45,792 nucleotides of DNA from Pseudomonadota bacterium (lineage in GTDB: Bacteria > Pseudomonadota > Gammaproteobacteria > Pseudomonadales > Pseudohongiellaceae). Numbering within the stretch: position 1 is the first letter of the stretch; every line of letters begins with the position of its first letter. Made by a program: the position numbers and the translations under genes. A model generated the notes under the pieces. That model was given only the letters and a program-made list of their open reading frames with translations. It made no database searches and had not been told where the DNA came from. The stretch lies in contig JAQBSZ010000034.1 of the NCBI GenBank assembly GCA_027623555.1, positions 1 to 45,792 on the forward strand. The letters run 5' to 3'. Of the stretch, positions 26,710 through 35,053 are shown piece after piece.

Positions 26710-26827
26710 AGCCATCGGGGTCAAGCCATCGGGGTCAAGCCATCGGGGTCAGGTCTCCATTTGCACACAAATGTGCAATTGGAGACCTGACCCCATTTAC
26801 TTAGCCAAGGGGTCAGGTCGCATCTGA
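26710..26827. repeat. Complex REP cluster between convergent genes
   Basis: Three exact tandem copies of a 14-bp unit AGCCATCGGGGTCA (26710-26751) run into an inverted REP pair (26745-26795), GGGGTCAGGTCTCCATTTGC against GCAATTGGAGACCTGACCCC around a short ACACAAATGT centre. A third half-site, GGGGTCAGGTCGCA, starts at about 26810 inside the coding end of the next gene. The palindrome could also act as a transcription barrier between the convergent genes. Confidence 0.88.
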
Positions 26828-28992
26828 AAATGATAGACCTTGCTTGTAGTCCCCGCACCAGTCTCCATATGAAAAGGTGTCCTGCTGCTAAAGGTTGCCC
26901 ACAAGCCACGGCCTTTCCATCCGGCGTTCGGGTCGTCTATGCGACCGTCCAGCCACTTGGTGTAGAAACCCAGCGGATATGGCACCCGCAGGCGCACCCA
27001 CTCGCCGTCATTAAGCGCTAACAGCGCGCCGGATTGATTGCCGGTATTGATCGGCGTGTTTGTACCCAGCCCCAAAGTATCAAACTGATCGACCCAGGTG
27101 TAATAGCTGCCTTCGGAGCTGCCCGGCGTATCGATATTCTTGAACTGGGGCAGCGGCTCGGTATAGAAAGTCCAGCCTTCCGGGCAGTGCTGCCCGGTCG
27201 CCTGCGGGCCGTTCAATGGACCGCGGCAGCGCGAGCGGTCGAAGCTCGCCATGTGGCCGCTAGCCAGCGCCACCCAGGCGACGCCGTTGCGATCAATATC
27301 CATGCCTCTCGGCGAGAAGCCTTCAATCGGATCACCGTTGGCATCCAGTGGCAGCTCATAATATTCGGTCAGGGCGGTAACGGTGGGATCATCCCCTGGC
27401 GCCAGTCGCACCACGGCTCCGGGATAACTGAGATTGGAGCCCCACACAGAGCCATCCGGCGCTGGAGCCACGGCGTAATAACCGGAATTGATGCGCTTGT
27501 CTTTGGCAGGATCCACCGTTGCGTCCGGCTCCACGTAGTCGGCATCCCGCCGTCCGTTGCCGTTGGTATCCAGGATAAAAGGTGTCCACCCCTGGGCCGC
27601 CACCGCATCGCCCGTTTCCAGGTATTGGCGGGTATTGAGCCAGCCGATCACCTGGCCACCACCGCTGGTCCACAGGGTGTTGTCGGCATCCTCGGCGAAC
27701 ATCAAGTGGTGGGTACTGAAACAGGTATTGATTGGCGTGTACTCATCCGCGTCCGGATCATAGACACCGAGATGTCGCCCGGAGCGCCCCAAGGGAAATG
27801 CCTGGGCTGAGGGGTGATCGGAGCCTTCCTGGCAGAATGCCGGCACATCTTCCGGGGCCCGGGCCCGGGAAGTGATCCACACCCTGCCATCCTGATCCAT
27901 CATCGGATTATGCACAGTGGTCGAGGTATCCCAGATTGCCTCGTCACCCCAATAGGGTGAATCCGCCATATTGGGTGGTGGACCGGGATTGTAATTCTCA
28001 TCCTCCGGAAACACCGGCACCCGGGCTGTCGAATTGGCCATTGGATCCAGCACTGGCAGATAGTCCGCACTTTCCTCCAGGGCACCGTAGAGTTTGCCGT
28101 AAGCATTCCGGGTCGGGTCGCGCCGGTCGGTGGAAACCAGATCGTGCAGGTAAGCTTTGGGATCCGCCCAGTCCCACTGGGTAATCACCACGTTGCGTTC
28201 CAGGCCAGCAGGGCGCTGCGGTACCGGCGGCAACTCACCGGCTGCAATCCGGTCGGTCCAGTCGGCATACATCTGCAACGCGCGCTGGTCTCCCATGCCG
28301 GCTAGTGTCCTGGTCATGGAGCCGCCGGCCTGGCCCGAACGCACGCGCCGGTTCCAGGCTTCAGTTGAAGTATCGTAGCCGCTGAATAGGCCAGGCATGT
28401 TACGGATTGCGGCGTTGCCCAATTGGTGACAGGCCCCGCAGCCGCCGCTGGTCACGCGCCGGATAAAGTCGGCCTGGTTGTGAATAGCCTCAGAAATACC
28501 ATTGCCGCCGGGACCGGTACCAGGAAACTCACTGGCATCGGGAATCTCCAGCAGCGAGTACCAGTTTCCGGCCGGGTAATAGGCGGCGGCCGCGGCGGCA
28601 TCGGGTGCAACCACCGCGTTCAGATCAAGGGATTGACCAGGAGCGGCGTTAACCTTTGGCGAGTCAACCAGACCGTAACCCCGCACCCAGATGGCATACT
28701 GCGCCGCAGGCAGGTCGGGGATCACATAGCGTCCATTGTCGTCGGTTACTACGGTTTTGGAATAGAGAGTCGGTAAATCGTCGGTCTCGGCGATGACCCA
28801 CACCCCGGCTTCAGGCCCGTTGCTGCTGGTGACGACGCCAGCGATGTCATCCTGATCGAAGCTAATACCGGCAGGATCGGAAACAATTGGCGCTGGTTGA
28901 TTGGTGGCTTGCTGTTCCTGCTGACCACAGGACGAAAGAACCAGCAGGGAACCTGCCAAGGTGAGTTTCAATACTGATATTCTTATGTTCAT
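26797..28992 (-). CDS. Heme-c, carboxypeptidase-regulatory-like and beta-propeller lipoprotein
   Basis: This 731-residue protein has a signal peptide ending in a lipobox (LVLSSC, Cys22). A carboxypeptidase-regulatory-like beta-sandwich follows at about 48-112 (GVVTSSNGPEAGVWVIAETD, DDNGRYVIPDLPAAQYAIWV). A single heme-c site CGACH (185-189) sits in a cytochrome-like region. The rest (about 290-720) resembles NHL/Vgb-type beta-propellers, with blades such as HNPMMDQDGRVWITSRAR, DADNTLWTSGGGQVIGWLN and DIDRNGVAWVALASGHMASF. It is probably a periplasmic redox-linked lipoprotein of unknown substrate. A REP half-site encodes part of its tail (RPDPLAK and stop). The start has a GGGGAAA site. A repeat-filled gap of about 600 bp separates it from the ankyrin gene upstream. 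Confidence 0.78.
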   Translation of the reverse strand: MNIRISVLKLTLAGSLLVLSSCGQQEQQATNQPAPIVSDPAGISFDQDDIAGVVTSSNGPEAGVWVIAETDDLPTLYSKTVVTDDNGRYVIPDLPAAQYAIWVRGYGLVDSPKVNAAPGQSLDLNAVVAPDAAAAAAYYPAGNWYSLLEIPDASEFPGTGPGGNGISEAIHNQADFIRRVTSGGCGACHQLGNAAIRNMPGLFSGYDTSTEAWNRRVRSGQAGGSMTRTLAGMGDQRALQMYADWTDRIAAGELPPVPQRPAGLERNVVITQWDWADPKAYLHDLVSTDRRDPTRNAYGKLYGALEESADYLPVLDPMANSTARVPVFPEDENYNPGPPPNMADSPYWGDEAIWDTSTTVHNPMMDQDGRVWITSRARAPEDVPAFCQEGSDHPSAQAFPLGRSGRHLGVYDPDADEYTPINTCFSTHHLMFAEDADNTLWTSGGGQVIGWLNTRQYLETGDAVAAQGWTPFILDTNGNGRRDADYVEPDATVDPAKDKRINSGYYAVAPAPDGSVWGSNLSYPGAVVRLAPGDDPTVTALTEYYELPLDANGDPIEGFSPRGMDIDRNGVAWVALASGHMASFDRSRCRGPLNGPQATGQHCPEGWTFYTEPLPQFKNIDTPGSSEGSYYTWVDQFDTLGLGTNTPINTGNQSGALLALNDGEWVRLRVPYPLGFYTKWLDGRIDDPNAGWKGRGLWATFSSRTPFHMETGAGTTSKVYHFQMRPDPLAK

Positions 28993-29106
28993 GATTTCCC
29001 CGCTACGCTAAAGAAATTTCCAGTCAACATTTAAATCAGTCTCAACAGTATTCTAAAAACAGGCACTAAGCCATAGTGCTGCAAGAGGAAAAACGGGCGG
29101 AAAAAA

Positions 29107-29475
29107 GGGGACAGACCCTGAGATATCCCCAGAAAAAATTGAGTTAACTCAGTAGATTAACTAGTTTTACGGTTCTGTTTGCGGATTGAAAGCTAGCGAA
29201 GCCATTGAATTTAGACTTCAAGCCGAGGGCTGGGATGTTGTTTGCGAACAATCAGGACCGAAGGTCCGTGAGCAAATAATATCCCAGCCCTCGGCCGCCG
29301 GCCCGGTTAAGTCGCCTCTTCGCCCGCGGTGACGGGGCGTCCCACCTCACGCGCCTTCGGCGCTCATTGTTCGTAGGCACGACCCGTCACTGCGTGCTTC
29401 TTTCACAGAGATAGATTCAAAAAAAGACAAACCAGCTAAGGGTAGAAATTTGTGGTGATATCTCAGGGACAGACC
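29107..29475 (+). mobile_element. MITE-like inverted-repeat element, copy 3 (full length)
   Basis: About 369 bp run from GGGGACAGACCCTGAGATAT at the left to the inverse TGATATCTCAGGGACAGACC at the right. The terminal repeats share the CTGAGATATC core with copy 2 (16511-16866). The inner part includes TGTTTGCGAACAATCAGGAC, AAGTCGCCTCTTCGCCC and CTCACGCGCCTTCGGCG, as in copies 1 and 2. No frame is conserved. It fills most of the gap between 28993 and 29597; the rest holds half-sites (GTTCTGTCCCCG at 29525 and a 23-bp match to 37268-37290 at 29562-29584). Confidence 0.78.
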
Positions 29476-29597
29476 ACGTTTAAGTCCACTGACTTTAATC
29501 CGACCTCTCGAGCATGCATAAACGTGTTCTGTCCCCGTTTTTCTTCGACTCGCTGCTTAAGTTGTTATCTTGTAGGTGTCCCCTAAGCGCTAAGCGC

Positions 29598-30998
29598 TTA
29601 CTGCACAGCAGCAAGCTCAAGCAGCAACGCGGCCGTGCTCGGTCTGGGACGCAGTGTGCGAGTCGCCACATCATGGGGAGTCTGGCCGCGGCGATCCGCA
29701 GCCATCGGGTCCGCTCCCTGGTCGACCAGAAAGCGGATGATGGCGTCGCCGGATGTATTGGCGGCACCGTGCACAGCGGTCTGCCCACCCCGGTCGACCG
29801 CATGAACATCGGCGCCGACTTCCAGTGTCAGCATCTTCACCGCTGCCAACAACTTATCCATCGCTACCATCCGCGAGTCGGTCTGGGTGAGACCGGCGGC
29901 TACCATCAGTGGTGTCACGCCATAGGCCGAAGGCAGCTCAGGGTCGGCGCCAGCTGCGAGCAGGGCGCGCATCATGTCGAGTTCGCCCAGACGTGCCGCG
30001 AGCCAGAAAGGCGATGCGCCGTTGTAGGCTTCGCGGCCGACATAATCACCGCGGCGGAATGGCAGGCCATCGCTGAGTTGTGCGTTGGGATCGGCGCCTC
30101 GATCGAGCAGGGCCGCAAGCAGTTTCGGTTTGCTCATCTCGACGCTGTAGTGCAGCGGCGTCATGCCGTACTGGTCTGCCTGGGCCACGTCGGCGCCGTG
30201 TTCCAGAAGCAGTAGGCCGATCGCCTCATGCTCGCTCTCCTGCATCACCAAGCGGTAGTCACTGCCGGTGATCGCATCGAGACTGGCAGCGGCAATCAGC
30301 AGCGGGCTGAGTCCTTCCGAGGTCACGGCGTTAATGGTGGCACCTGACCCTATCAGCAAATGTGCTATTTCCAGGGCGCCAGAGCGCGCGGCGAACATCA
30401 GCGGCGTAAATTCCCCCTTTGAGCGGGCGTCCAGCTCAGCTCCGGCCTGGATTAGCAGGCGCGCACTGTCAGTATGCTTGCCAGCCGCGGCCCACATGAG
30501 TGCTGTCTGGCCACTACTGAGCTCAGCGGCATTGGGGTTCGCGCCGCCGCTGAGTAAGTGTTCGACCGCCGCGGTGCTGCCGGTGCGGGCACAGCTCATC
30601 AGGGCTGTCTCGCCACTGGGTAGGCGGGTACGGACATCGGCGCCACCTGCCAGCAGCGCCTCAACCATGGGTTCGCTGCCGTTGCGACAGGCCACTGAAA
30701 TGGGTGTCACACCGAATTCGTTGCCGGCGTTAACCGGGGCGCCGGCGGCAATGAGACGCTGGGCGAGCTCGACCGCATCCCAATGGGCGGCCCAGTGCAA
30801 GGCCGTGGCACCGTCTGGCTGGGTAGCATGCACATCGGCAAGTTCGTCTCCTTTATCCAACAGCGCGAGTGCTGCATCAACATCGTTGCGCTCAACAGCG
30901 CCAAGCAGGTCGAGCTCTGCCGCATGCGCTGTACCCCACCCGCTTAGCAGCAGTGCGGTGAACAGGACCTGGAGGTGACGCGGCGTTACGTGGCGCAC
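29598..30998 (-). CDS. Periplasmic ankyrin-repeat protein
   Basis: This 466-residue protein has a GTG start supported by AGAAGGA 7 bp upstream. A signal peptide (about 1-26, FTALLLSGWGTAHA) precedes roughly ten ankyrin repeats through the whole chain, for example DGATALHWAAHWDAVELAQRL, GQTALMWAAAGKHTDSARLL and GMTPLHYSVEMSKPKLLAAL. A break at about 235-260 holds extra sequence. Ankyrin stacks bind other proteins. The gene is 17 bp downstream of the DUF1552 gene, and this trio (DUF1592, DUF1552, ankyrin) is tightly packed, so it is likely a partner of those proteins. Periplasmic ankyrin proteins of this type (AnkB-like) have been linked to stress protection in other bacteria. That role is not shown here. 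Confidence 0.9.
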   Translation of the reverse strand: MRHVTPRHLQVLFTALLLSGWGTAHAAELDLLGAVERNDVDAALALLDKGDELADVHATQPDGATALHWAAHWDAVELAQRLIAAGAPVNAGNEFGVTPISVACRNGSEPMVEALLAGGADVRTRLPSGETALMSCARTGSTAAVEHLLSGGANPNAAELSSGQTALMWAAAGKHTDSARLLIQAGAELDARSKGEFTPLMFAARSGALEIAHLLIGSGATINAVTSEGLSPLLIAAASLDAITGSDYRLVMQESEHEAIGLLLLEHGADVAQADQYGMTPLHYSVEMSKPKLLAALLDRGADPNAQLSDGLPFRRGDYVGREAYNGASPFWLAARLGELDMMRALLAAGADPELPSAYGVTPLMVAAGLTQTDSRMVAMDKLLAAVKMLTLEVGADVHAVDRGGQTAVHGAANTSGDAIIRFLVDQGADPMAADRRGQTPHDVATRTLRPRPSTAALLLELAAVQ

Positions 30999-31015
30999 TT
31001 AACTTATCCTTCTCT

Positions 31016-32374
31016 TTATCCGGACAACACGTTGAGGTGTCCGGTGCTGTCACCGAAGCTATCCAGCGGTACATCCAGCGTGTCGAGTATGTCGAGCCAC
31101 AGGTTTGTGACCGGTGTCTCGACCTCCCGGGGATAGCTGATATGGCGTCCACCTTTGATAGTGCCGCTGCCACCGCCGACGATGAGCGAGGGCAAGTTAT
31201 GGTGGTTGTGGCCATTGCCATCGCTCATGCCGCTGCCATAGAACAATGTGGAGTGATCCAGCAGCGAGCCGTCGCCATCGGGAGTGTTGCGCAGGCGGTC
31301 CAGGTAATAGGCGAACATCTGGGTGTGATAATTGTTCACCTTGATGAGATTGGCGATCTTCTCTTCATTACCGCCGTGATGAGACAGCGGATGATGGGCA
31401 TCGGGCACGCCGATTTCCGGGTAGGCACGCTGGCTGGTTTCGTGGCCCACCATGAAGGTGATCACGCGGGTCAGGTCGGCCTGATAGGCCAGCAGCTGCA
31501 AGTCGAACATGAGCTTGGCGTGAGCCTCGAAGGTTGGCGGCACGCCGGCGGGCTGGTCGATAACTGGCAGTTCGCGCTCGCTCTGCACCTCGGCCATCTG
31601 GATGCGACGCTCGGCATTGCGGATGGCCTCGAGATATTCTTCGAGCTTGCGCTGGTCGCGCTGTCCCAAGTCGCGTTGCAGGCGGGCAAGTTTGTCGCCC
31701 ACCGCATCGAGTAGGCTGCGGTCTTCTTCGCGACGCGCCCGCCAGACCTCGGGATCGGTACTCTCATTGCCGCCAAACAGCCGTTCGAACACCATCCGCG
31801 GGTTGTTCTCCATCGGCAGCGGTGTGGTCGCACTGCTCCAGCACAGCGTGTTGGCATAGGCGCAGGCGTAGCCGGGATCGCAGGAACCCACGTTCTCCCG
31901 AGACTCCAACGACAGCTCGAGCGAAGACAGCTGGGTCGCGGCGCTGAGCACGCGCGCCGCAATCTGATCTATAGAGAGTCCGGCCCGCAAGTCGGCGCCC
32001 TCGGTCTTCTTCGGATGCACGCCGGTCAGGTAGGCACCGGCGGCACGCGCATGATCGCCCGCCCCTTCGCCTGGCCAGGCGTCTCCCATCTTGTTCGATA
32101 GCCCGGTAACCACAACCATCTGGTCGCGATAGGCTGCCAGGGGTTGCAGTGTCGAGGGCAGTGTGAAGGCAGTCCCCTGTTCGGGAGGTGTAAAGTTCGG
32201 CATGTAGATGCCATTGGGGACGTAGACTATCCCCAGGCGACGCACGGGCTTGGCCGCCGTTGCCTCTTGAGCTGTCAGCGCCGGCACCATGCTGTCGAGC
32301 AGCGGCAGTGCAACGGTTGCCCCGAGCCCTCGCAAAAAGGTGCGGCGCGGTAAGTGCTTCTTGGTGATGAACAT
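31016..32374 (-). CDS. DUF1552 domain protein, Tat-exported
   Basis: This 452-residue protein begins with a twin-arginine signal (RRTFLRGLGATVALPLLDS), implying export in a folded state, possibly with a metal cofactor. The DUF1552 body covers the rest, with landmarks RRLGIVYVPNGIYMPNFTPP, LSSLELSLESRENVGSCDPG and FYGSGMSDGNGHNHHNLPSL, the last resembling the metal-binding region of alkaline-phosphatase/DUF1501-type folds. The function is unproven. The family almost always neighbours a DUF1592 (cytochrome-like) protein. Here that gene ends 2 bp upstream, with translational coupling likely, and an ankyrin gene follows by 17 bp. Confidence 0.92.
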   Translation of the reverse strand: MFITKKHLPRRTFLRGLGATVALPLLDSMVPALTAQEATAAKPVRRLGIVYVPNGIYMPNFTPPEQGTAFTLPSTLQPLAAYRDQMVVVTGLSNKMGDAWPGEGAGDHARAAGAYLTGVHPKKTEGADLRAGLSIDQIAARVLSAATQLSSLELSLESRENVGSCDPGYACAYANTLCWSSATTPLPMENNPRMVFERLFGGNESTDPEVWRARREEDRSLLDAVGDKLARLQRDLGQRDQRKLEEYLEAIRNAERRIQMAEVQSERELPVIDQPAGVPPTFEAHAKLMFDLQLLAYQADLTRVITFMVGHETSQRAYPEIGVPDAHHPLSHHGGNEEKIANLIKVNNYHTQMFAYYLDRLRNTPDGDGSLLDHSTLFYGSGMSDGNGHNHHNLPSLIVGGGSGTIKGGRHISYPREVETPVTNLWLDILDTLDVPLDSFGDSTGHLNVLSG

Positions 32375-32376
32375 GG

Positions 32377-34764
32377 CTATTGTGAACTCCTCATCTGAAA
32401 CGGCACGCTTTCGACGATACCGGTAACCAGCGACGACCAGCTATAGTCATCCGCTGCTGCAACCCGCACGATTCCGCGCACGGCAGGCGGGTCGTATTCT
32501 TCGAGCCCGCGACCCAGCGCATAGGTTAATAACTTCTTCGTCACGGCAGCGACGAAGCGTTCCTGCTGGCTCAGTAGATAGTCGCGCACACCGGCCGGCC
32601 CGACGAACGCCGATCCGTCTGGCAGGCTCGCCGCTGCATCAATCAGCGCATCGCCGTCGTGGGTGCGCGTACCACCGATGGCATTGAAGGGCTCCAGGGC
32701 AAGCCCGAACGGGTCCATTCGCGCATGGCAGCTGGCGCAGACCGGATTGACACGATGGGCCTCGAGTCGCTCACGCACGGACTTGGGGCTGATCGCGTCG
32801 CTGTCCTCCAGATCGGGCACATTCGCTGGCGGCGCAGGCGGTGGCGAGCCGAGCAGATTGTCGAGTATCCATTTTCCGCGCAGCGTCGGCGCCGTTCGAT
32901 TGGGGTAGGAAGTCGCGGTCAGGATGCTGCCTTGCCCCAGCAAACCGCCGCGCGGGCTATCAACCAGCGACACGCGGCGGAAATGGTTACCGTACACACC
33001 GGGGATGCCATAGTGACGAGCCAGGCGTTCGTTCAGGAACGTGTAGTCGGCGGTCAGCAGCTCTATCACATGGCGATCTTCTCTAAGTTGGTTGCCGAAG
33101 AATAGTTCGGTCTCGCGTTGGAACGCCTCGCGCAGATTGTCATCAAATTCGGGGAACGCATCGGGGTCCGGCTTTACCCCGGGCAGGTTCCGCAGATACA
33201 GCCACTGACCGGCGAAGTTCTCCACCAGGGCGGAGGCTTTTGGATCGGCCAGCATGCGCTGCACCTGGCGCCGCAACTGTTGCGGATCGCTCAGCTCGCC
33301 GCGCTCGGCCAGTGCCAGCAGTTCGTCATCGGGAATACTGCTCCACAGGAAGAATGAGAGTCGCGACGCCAGCTCAACATCGCTCACCGGGTAGGCGGTA
33401 CCCGCTGCGACAGCGGTAGGTTCTGCCTCGATGCGGAAGAGAAATTCCGGGTCTACCAAGATGGCACGAACAGCGCGCTGGATGCCACGCTCGAATCCGC
33501 CCTCTTCGCGGCCAGAAGCATAGAACGTCATTAATGAAGCAAGATCATCGTCATTCACCGGGCGACGAAAGGCGCGACGTGCCAGCGTCGAGAGAATTTC
33601 GCTGGCACAGGCCCGGTCGCCAGCCTCCGCACCCACCGGATCGCAGGTGAACAGCCGCTTCCGGCTTGGTGTGCCTGCTGGTCTGCTGGCGTTATACGGC
33701 CCGTTGATCTCGATGCTGCCCAATGCCATCGGCATGTCACGGTCTCCCGCAAATTCATAGGACGCAGTAGACAGGTTCGGCTCGAGCAGCCCCTCGGGCA
33801 AGCCGCGCTGCTCCGGAAAGGCCACCGCGATGGCGTGGGTGCCGGCCTTTATCTGGAGTGTTAACTCCAGGTCATCATCCGCGGTCTGTTCATATTCCGA
33901 GGCATACATAACCGCTGCCCACGGATTGATGATGCCATCCCCGCCGATCGTAAACTCGGCAATGCGCGCCCGGTCGAAGCGCACCTCGATAGCGTGAGGT
34001 TTCGCCAGGCCAATGATTTGATTGGCGTGAGTCCGCGCCAGCCGGATCTTAACGCGATACTCACCATCCAGCGGGAAGTAATGGGATACGGAGGTGCCAC
34101 CGCGGGTGCCAAACGGCTGTGTTTCGCTAACCCGACCTTCCTGAATCAGGGTAGGGCGCATGCTGTAGGTCTGGAGGGTGGGCCGCAAGTCGGGGTCGCC
34201 GACGGCGAGCTGACTGATTTTCGCCGCAGCAATCATGTAGCGTTCGAGCAGGCTTGGAGACAGGGACAGCACGTCGCCGATGTTGTCAAAACCATAGCCG
34301 GAATCATCCGCTGGCAGGTATTCGCGACCATCGATCTGCAGTGCCAGCAGGTCGCGAATGGCGTTGGTGTATTCGGCGCGGTTCAAACGGTGGACCACCG
34401 GCCGGCCGGGATTGGGTGCTGTCGCGGCAGCAGTATCGAGGGAGGTTTCGAGCCAGCTTGCCAGCCGGTCGTAGTCCAGCGCGTCAGGTCGCGGCATCCC
34501 TACCGGGGGCATCTCTCGTGCCCGCAACTTCGTCACCACATTCTCCCAGACGCCGACTTCGTCGGGGTGCTGACCGACCCGATCCAGCGCCACGGTCTGC
34601 AGCGTGAGACCGGACGTGGGAAGCTGGTCGTTGTGACAGGCAATGCAATACTGATTCAGGAGGGCGCGCTGCCATGCGACCGACGCTGGCGCGTCGGCTG
34701 CTTGCAGCGGCAGGGTTGTTACAAGCCCGAGCAATACGCCGGATAGGGTTAGGCCTCGCGGCAC
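32377..34764 (-). CDS. DUF1587/1592/1588/1585 multidomain cytochrome-c-like protein
   Basis: This 795-residue protein has a GTG start after AGGGGG. The signal peptide (about 1-22) is followed by a heme-c motif CIACH near residue 40 and then the conserved DUF1587 block (HRLNRAEYTNAIRDLLALQ, LPADDSGYGFDNIGDVLSLS). A carbohydrate-binding-like region follows at about 200-330. Next come DUF1595/1592 (SRLSFFLWSSIPDDELLALA), DUF1588 with a second CxxCH (CASCHARMDPFGLALEPFNA, near 690) and DUF1585 at the end. This set is abundant in Planctomycetes, Acidobacteria and some marine gammaproteobacteria. No function has been established, although polymer degradation has been suggested. It is the first gene of the operon with the DUF1552 and ankyrin genes. 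Confidence 0.93.
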   Translation of the reverse strand: MPRGLTLSGVLLGLVTTLPLQAADAPASVAWQRALLNQYCIACHNDQLPTSGLTLQTVALDRVGQHPDEVGVWENVVTKLRAREMPPVGMPRPDALDYDRLASWLETSLDTAAATAPNPGRPVVHRLNRAEYTNAIRDLLALQIDGREYLPADDSGYGFDNIGDVLSLSPSLLERYMIAAAKISQLAVGDPDLRPTLQTYSMRPTLIQEGRVSETQPFGTRGGTSVSHYFPLDGEYRVKIRLARTHANQIIGLAKPHAIEVRFDRARIAEFTIGGDGIINPWAAVMYASEYEQTADDDLELTLQIKAGTHAIAVAFPEQRGLPEGLLEPNLSTASYEFAGDRDMPMALGSIEINGPYNASRPAGTPSRKRLFTCDPVGAEAGDRACASEILSTLARRAFRRPVNDDDLASLMTFYASGREEGGFERGIQRAVRAILVDPEFLFRIEAEPTAVAAGTAYPVSDVELASRLSFFLWSSIPDDELLALAERGELSDPQQLRRQVQRMLADPKASALVENFAGQWLYLRNLPGVKPDPDAFPEFDDNLREAFQRETELFFGNQLREDRHVIELLTADYTFLNERLARHYGIPGVYGNHFRRVSLVDSPRGGLLGQGSILTATSYPNRTAPTLRGKWILDNLLGSPPPAPPANVPDLEDSDAISPKSVRERLEAHRVNPVCASCHARMDPFGLALEPFNAIGGTRTHDGDALIDAAASLPDGSAFVGPAGVRDYLLSQQERFVAAVTKKLLTYALGRGLEEYDPPAVRGIVRVAAADDYSWSSLVTGIVESVPFQMRSSQ

Positions 34765-34839
34765 GCTGTGTGCCCCCTTGTTTTGTACTTATTGTTGGAA
34801 AATAGACTAGCACCCACTGTAACACATCTCAATGATCCT

Positions 34840-34963
34840 GCAGGCCTGTGACCTTTCTACTGAAGGGTCTAGATCTACTAAACAGGGACAGAAGCACAAC
34901 TGAATTATACTGCGGACCTGTGGCCTTTATACTGAAGAGTCTAGATCCATTAAACAGGGACAG
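34840..34963 (+). repeat. Two 52-bp direct repeats ending in GGGACAG half-sites
   Basis: Units at 34840-34891 and 34912-34963 (72-bp period) match at about 45 of 52 positions, each with CTGAAG, GTCTAGATC and TAAACAGGGACAG. They lie in the 290-bp divergent gap between the DUF1592 gene (start 34764) and the plus-strand gene at 35054, so they could carry regulatory sites for both. The second unit continues into ATTTATTTATTGAAACC, which resembles the sequence just before the RidA-like gene (about 9751-9765). Confidence 0.8.
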
Positions 34964-35053
34964 ATTTATTTATTGAAACCACCAGGAAATGCAGGTCACA
35001 ATAGTAATCGCAGAGCAAGTCCATCCCTTTATCGTTTACGGAGGATTCCAGGC

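Noticed and set aside
26710..26800. Intrinsic terminator between the convergent genes
   Set aside because: The palindrome is strong but has no T run after it on either strand, and the same unit recurs elsewhere, so it is better described as a REP pair.
27034..27810. 258-codon plus-strand frame antisense to the heme-c lipoprotein gene
   Set aside because: The minus-strand protein has a signal, heme site and propeller motifs. The antisense frame has none and is an effect of codon bias.
33994..34746. 250-codon plus-strand frame antisense to the DUF1592 gene
   Set aside because: It is a shadow frame; the DUF1592 domains on the minus strand are unambiguous.
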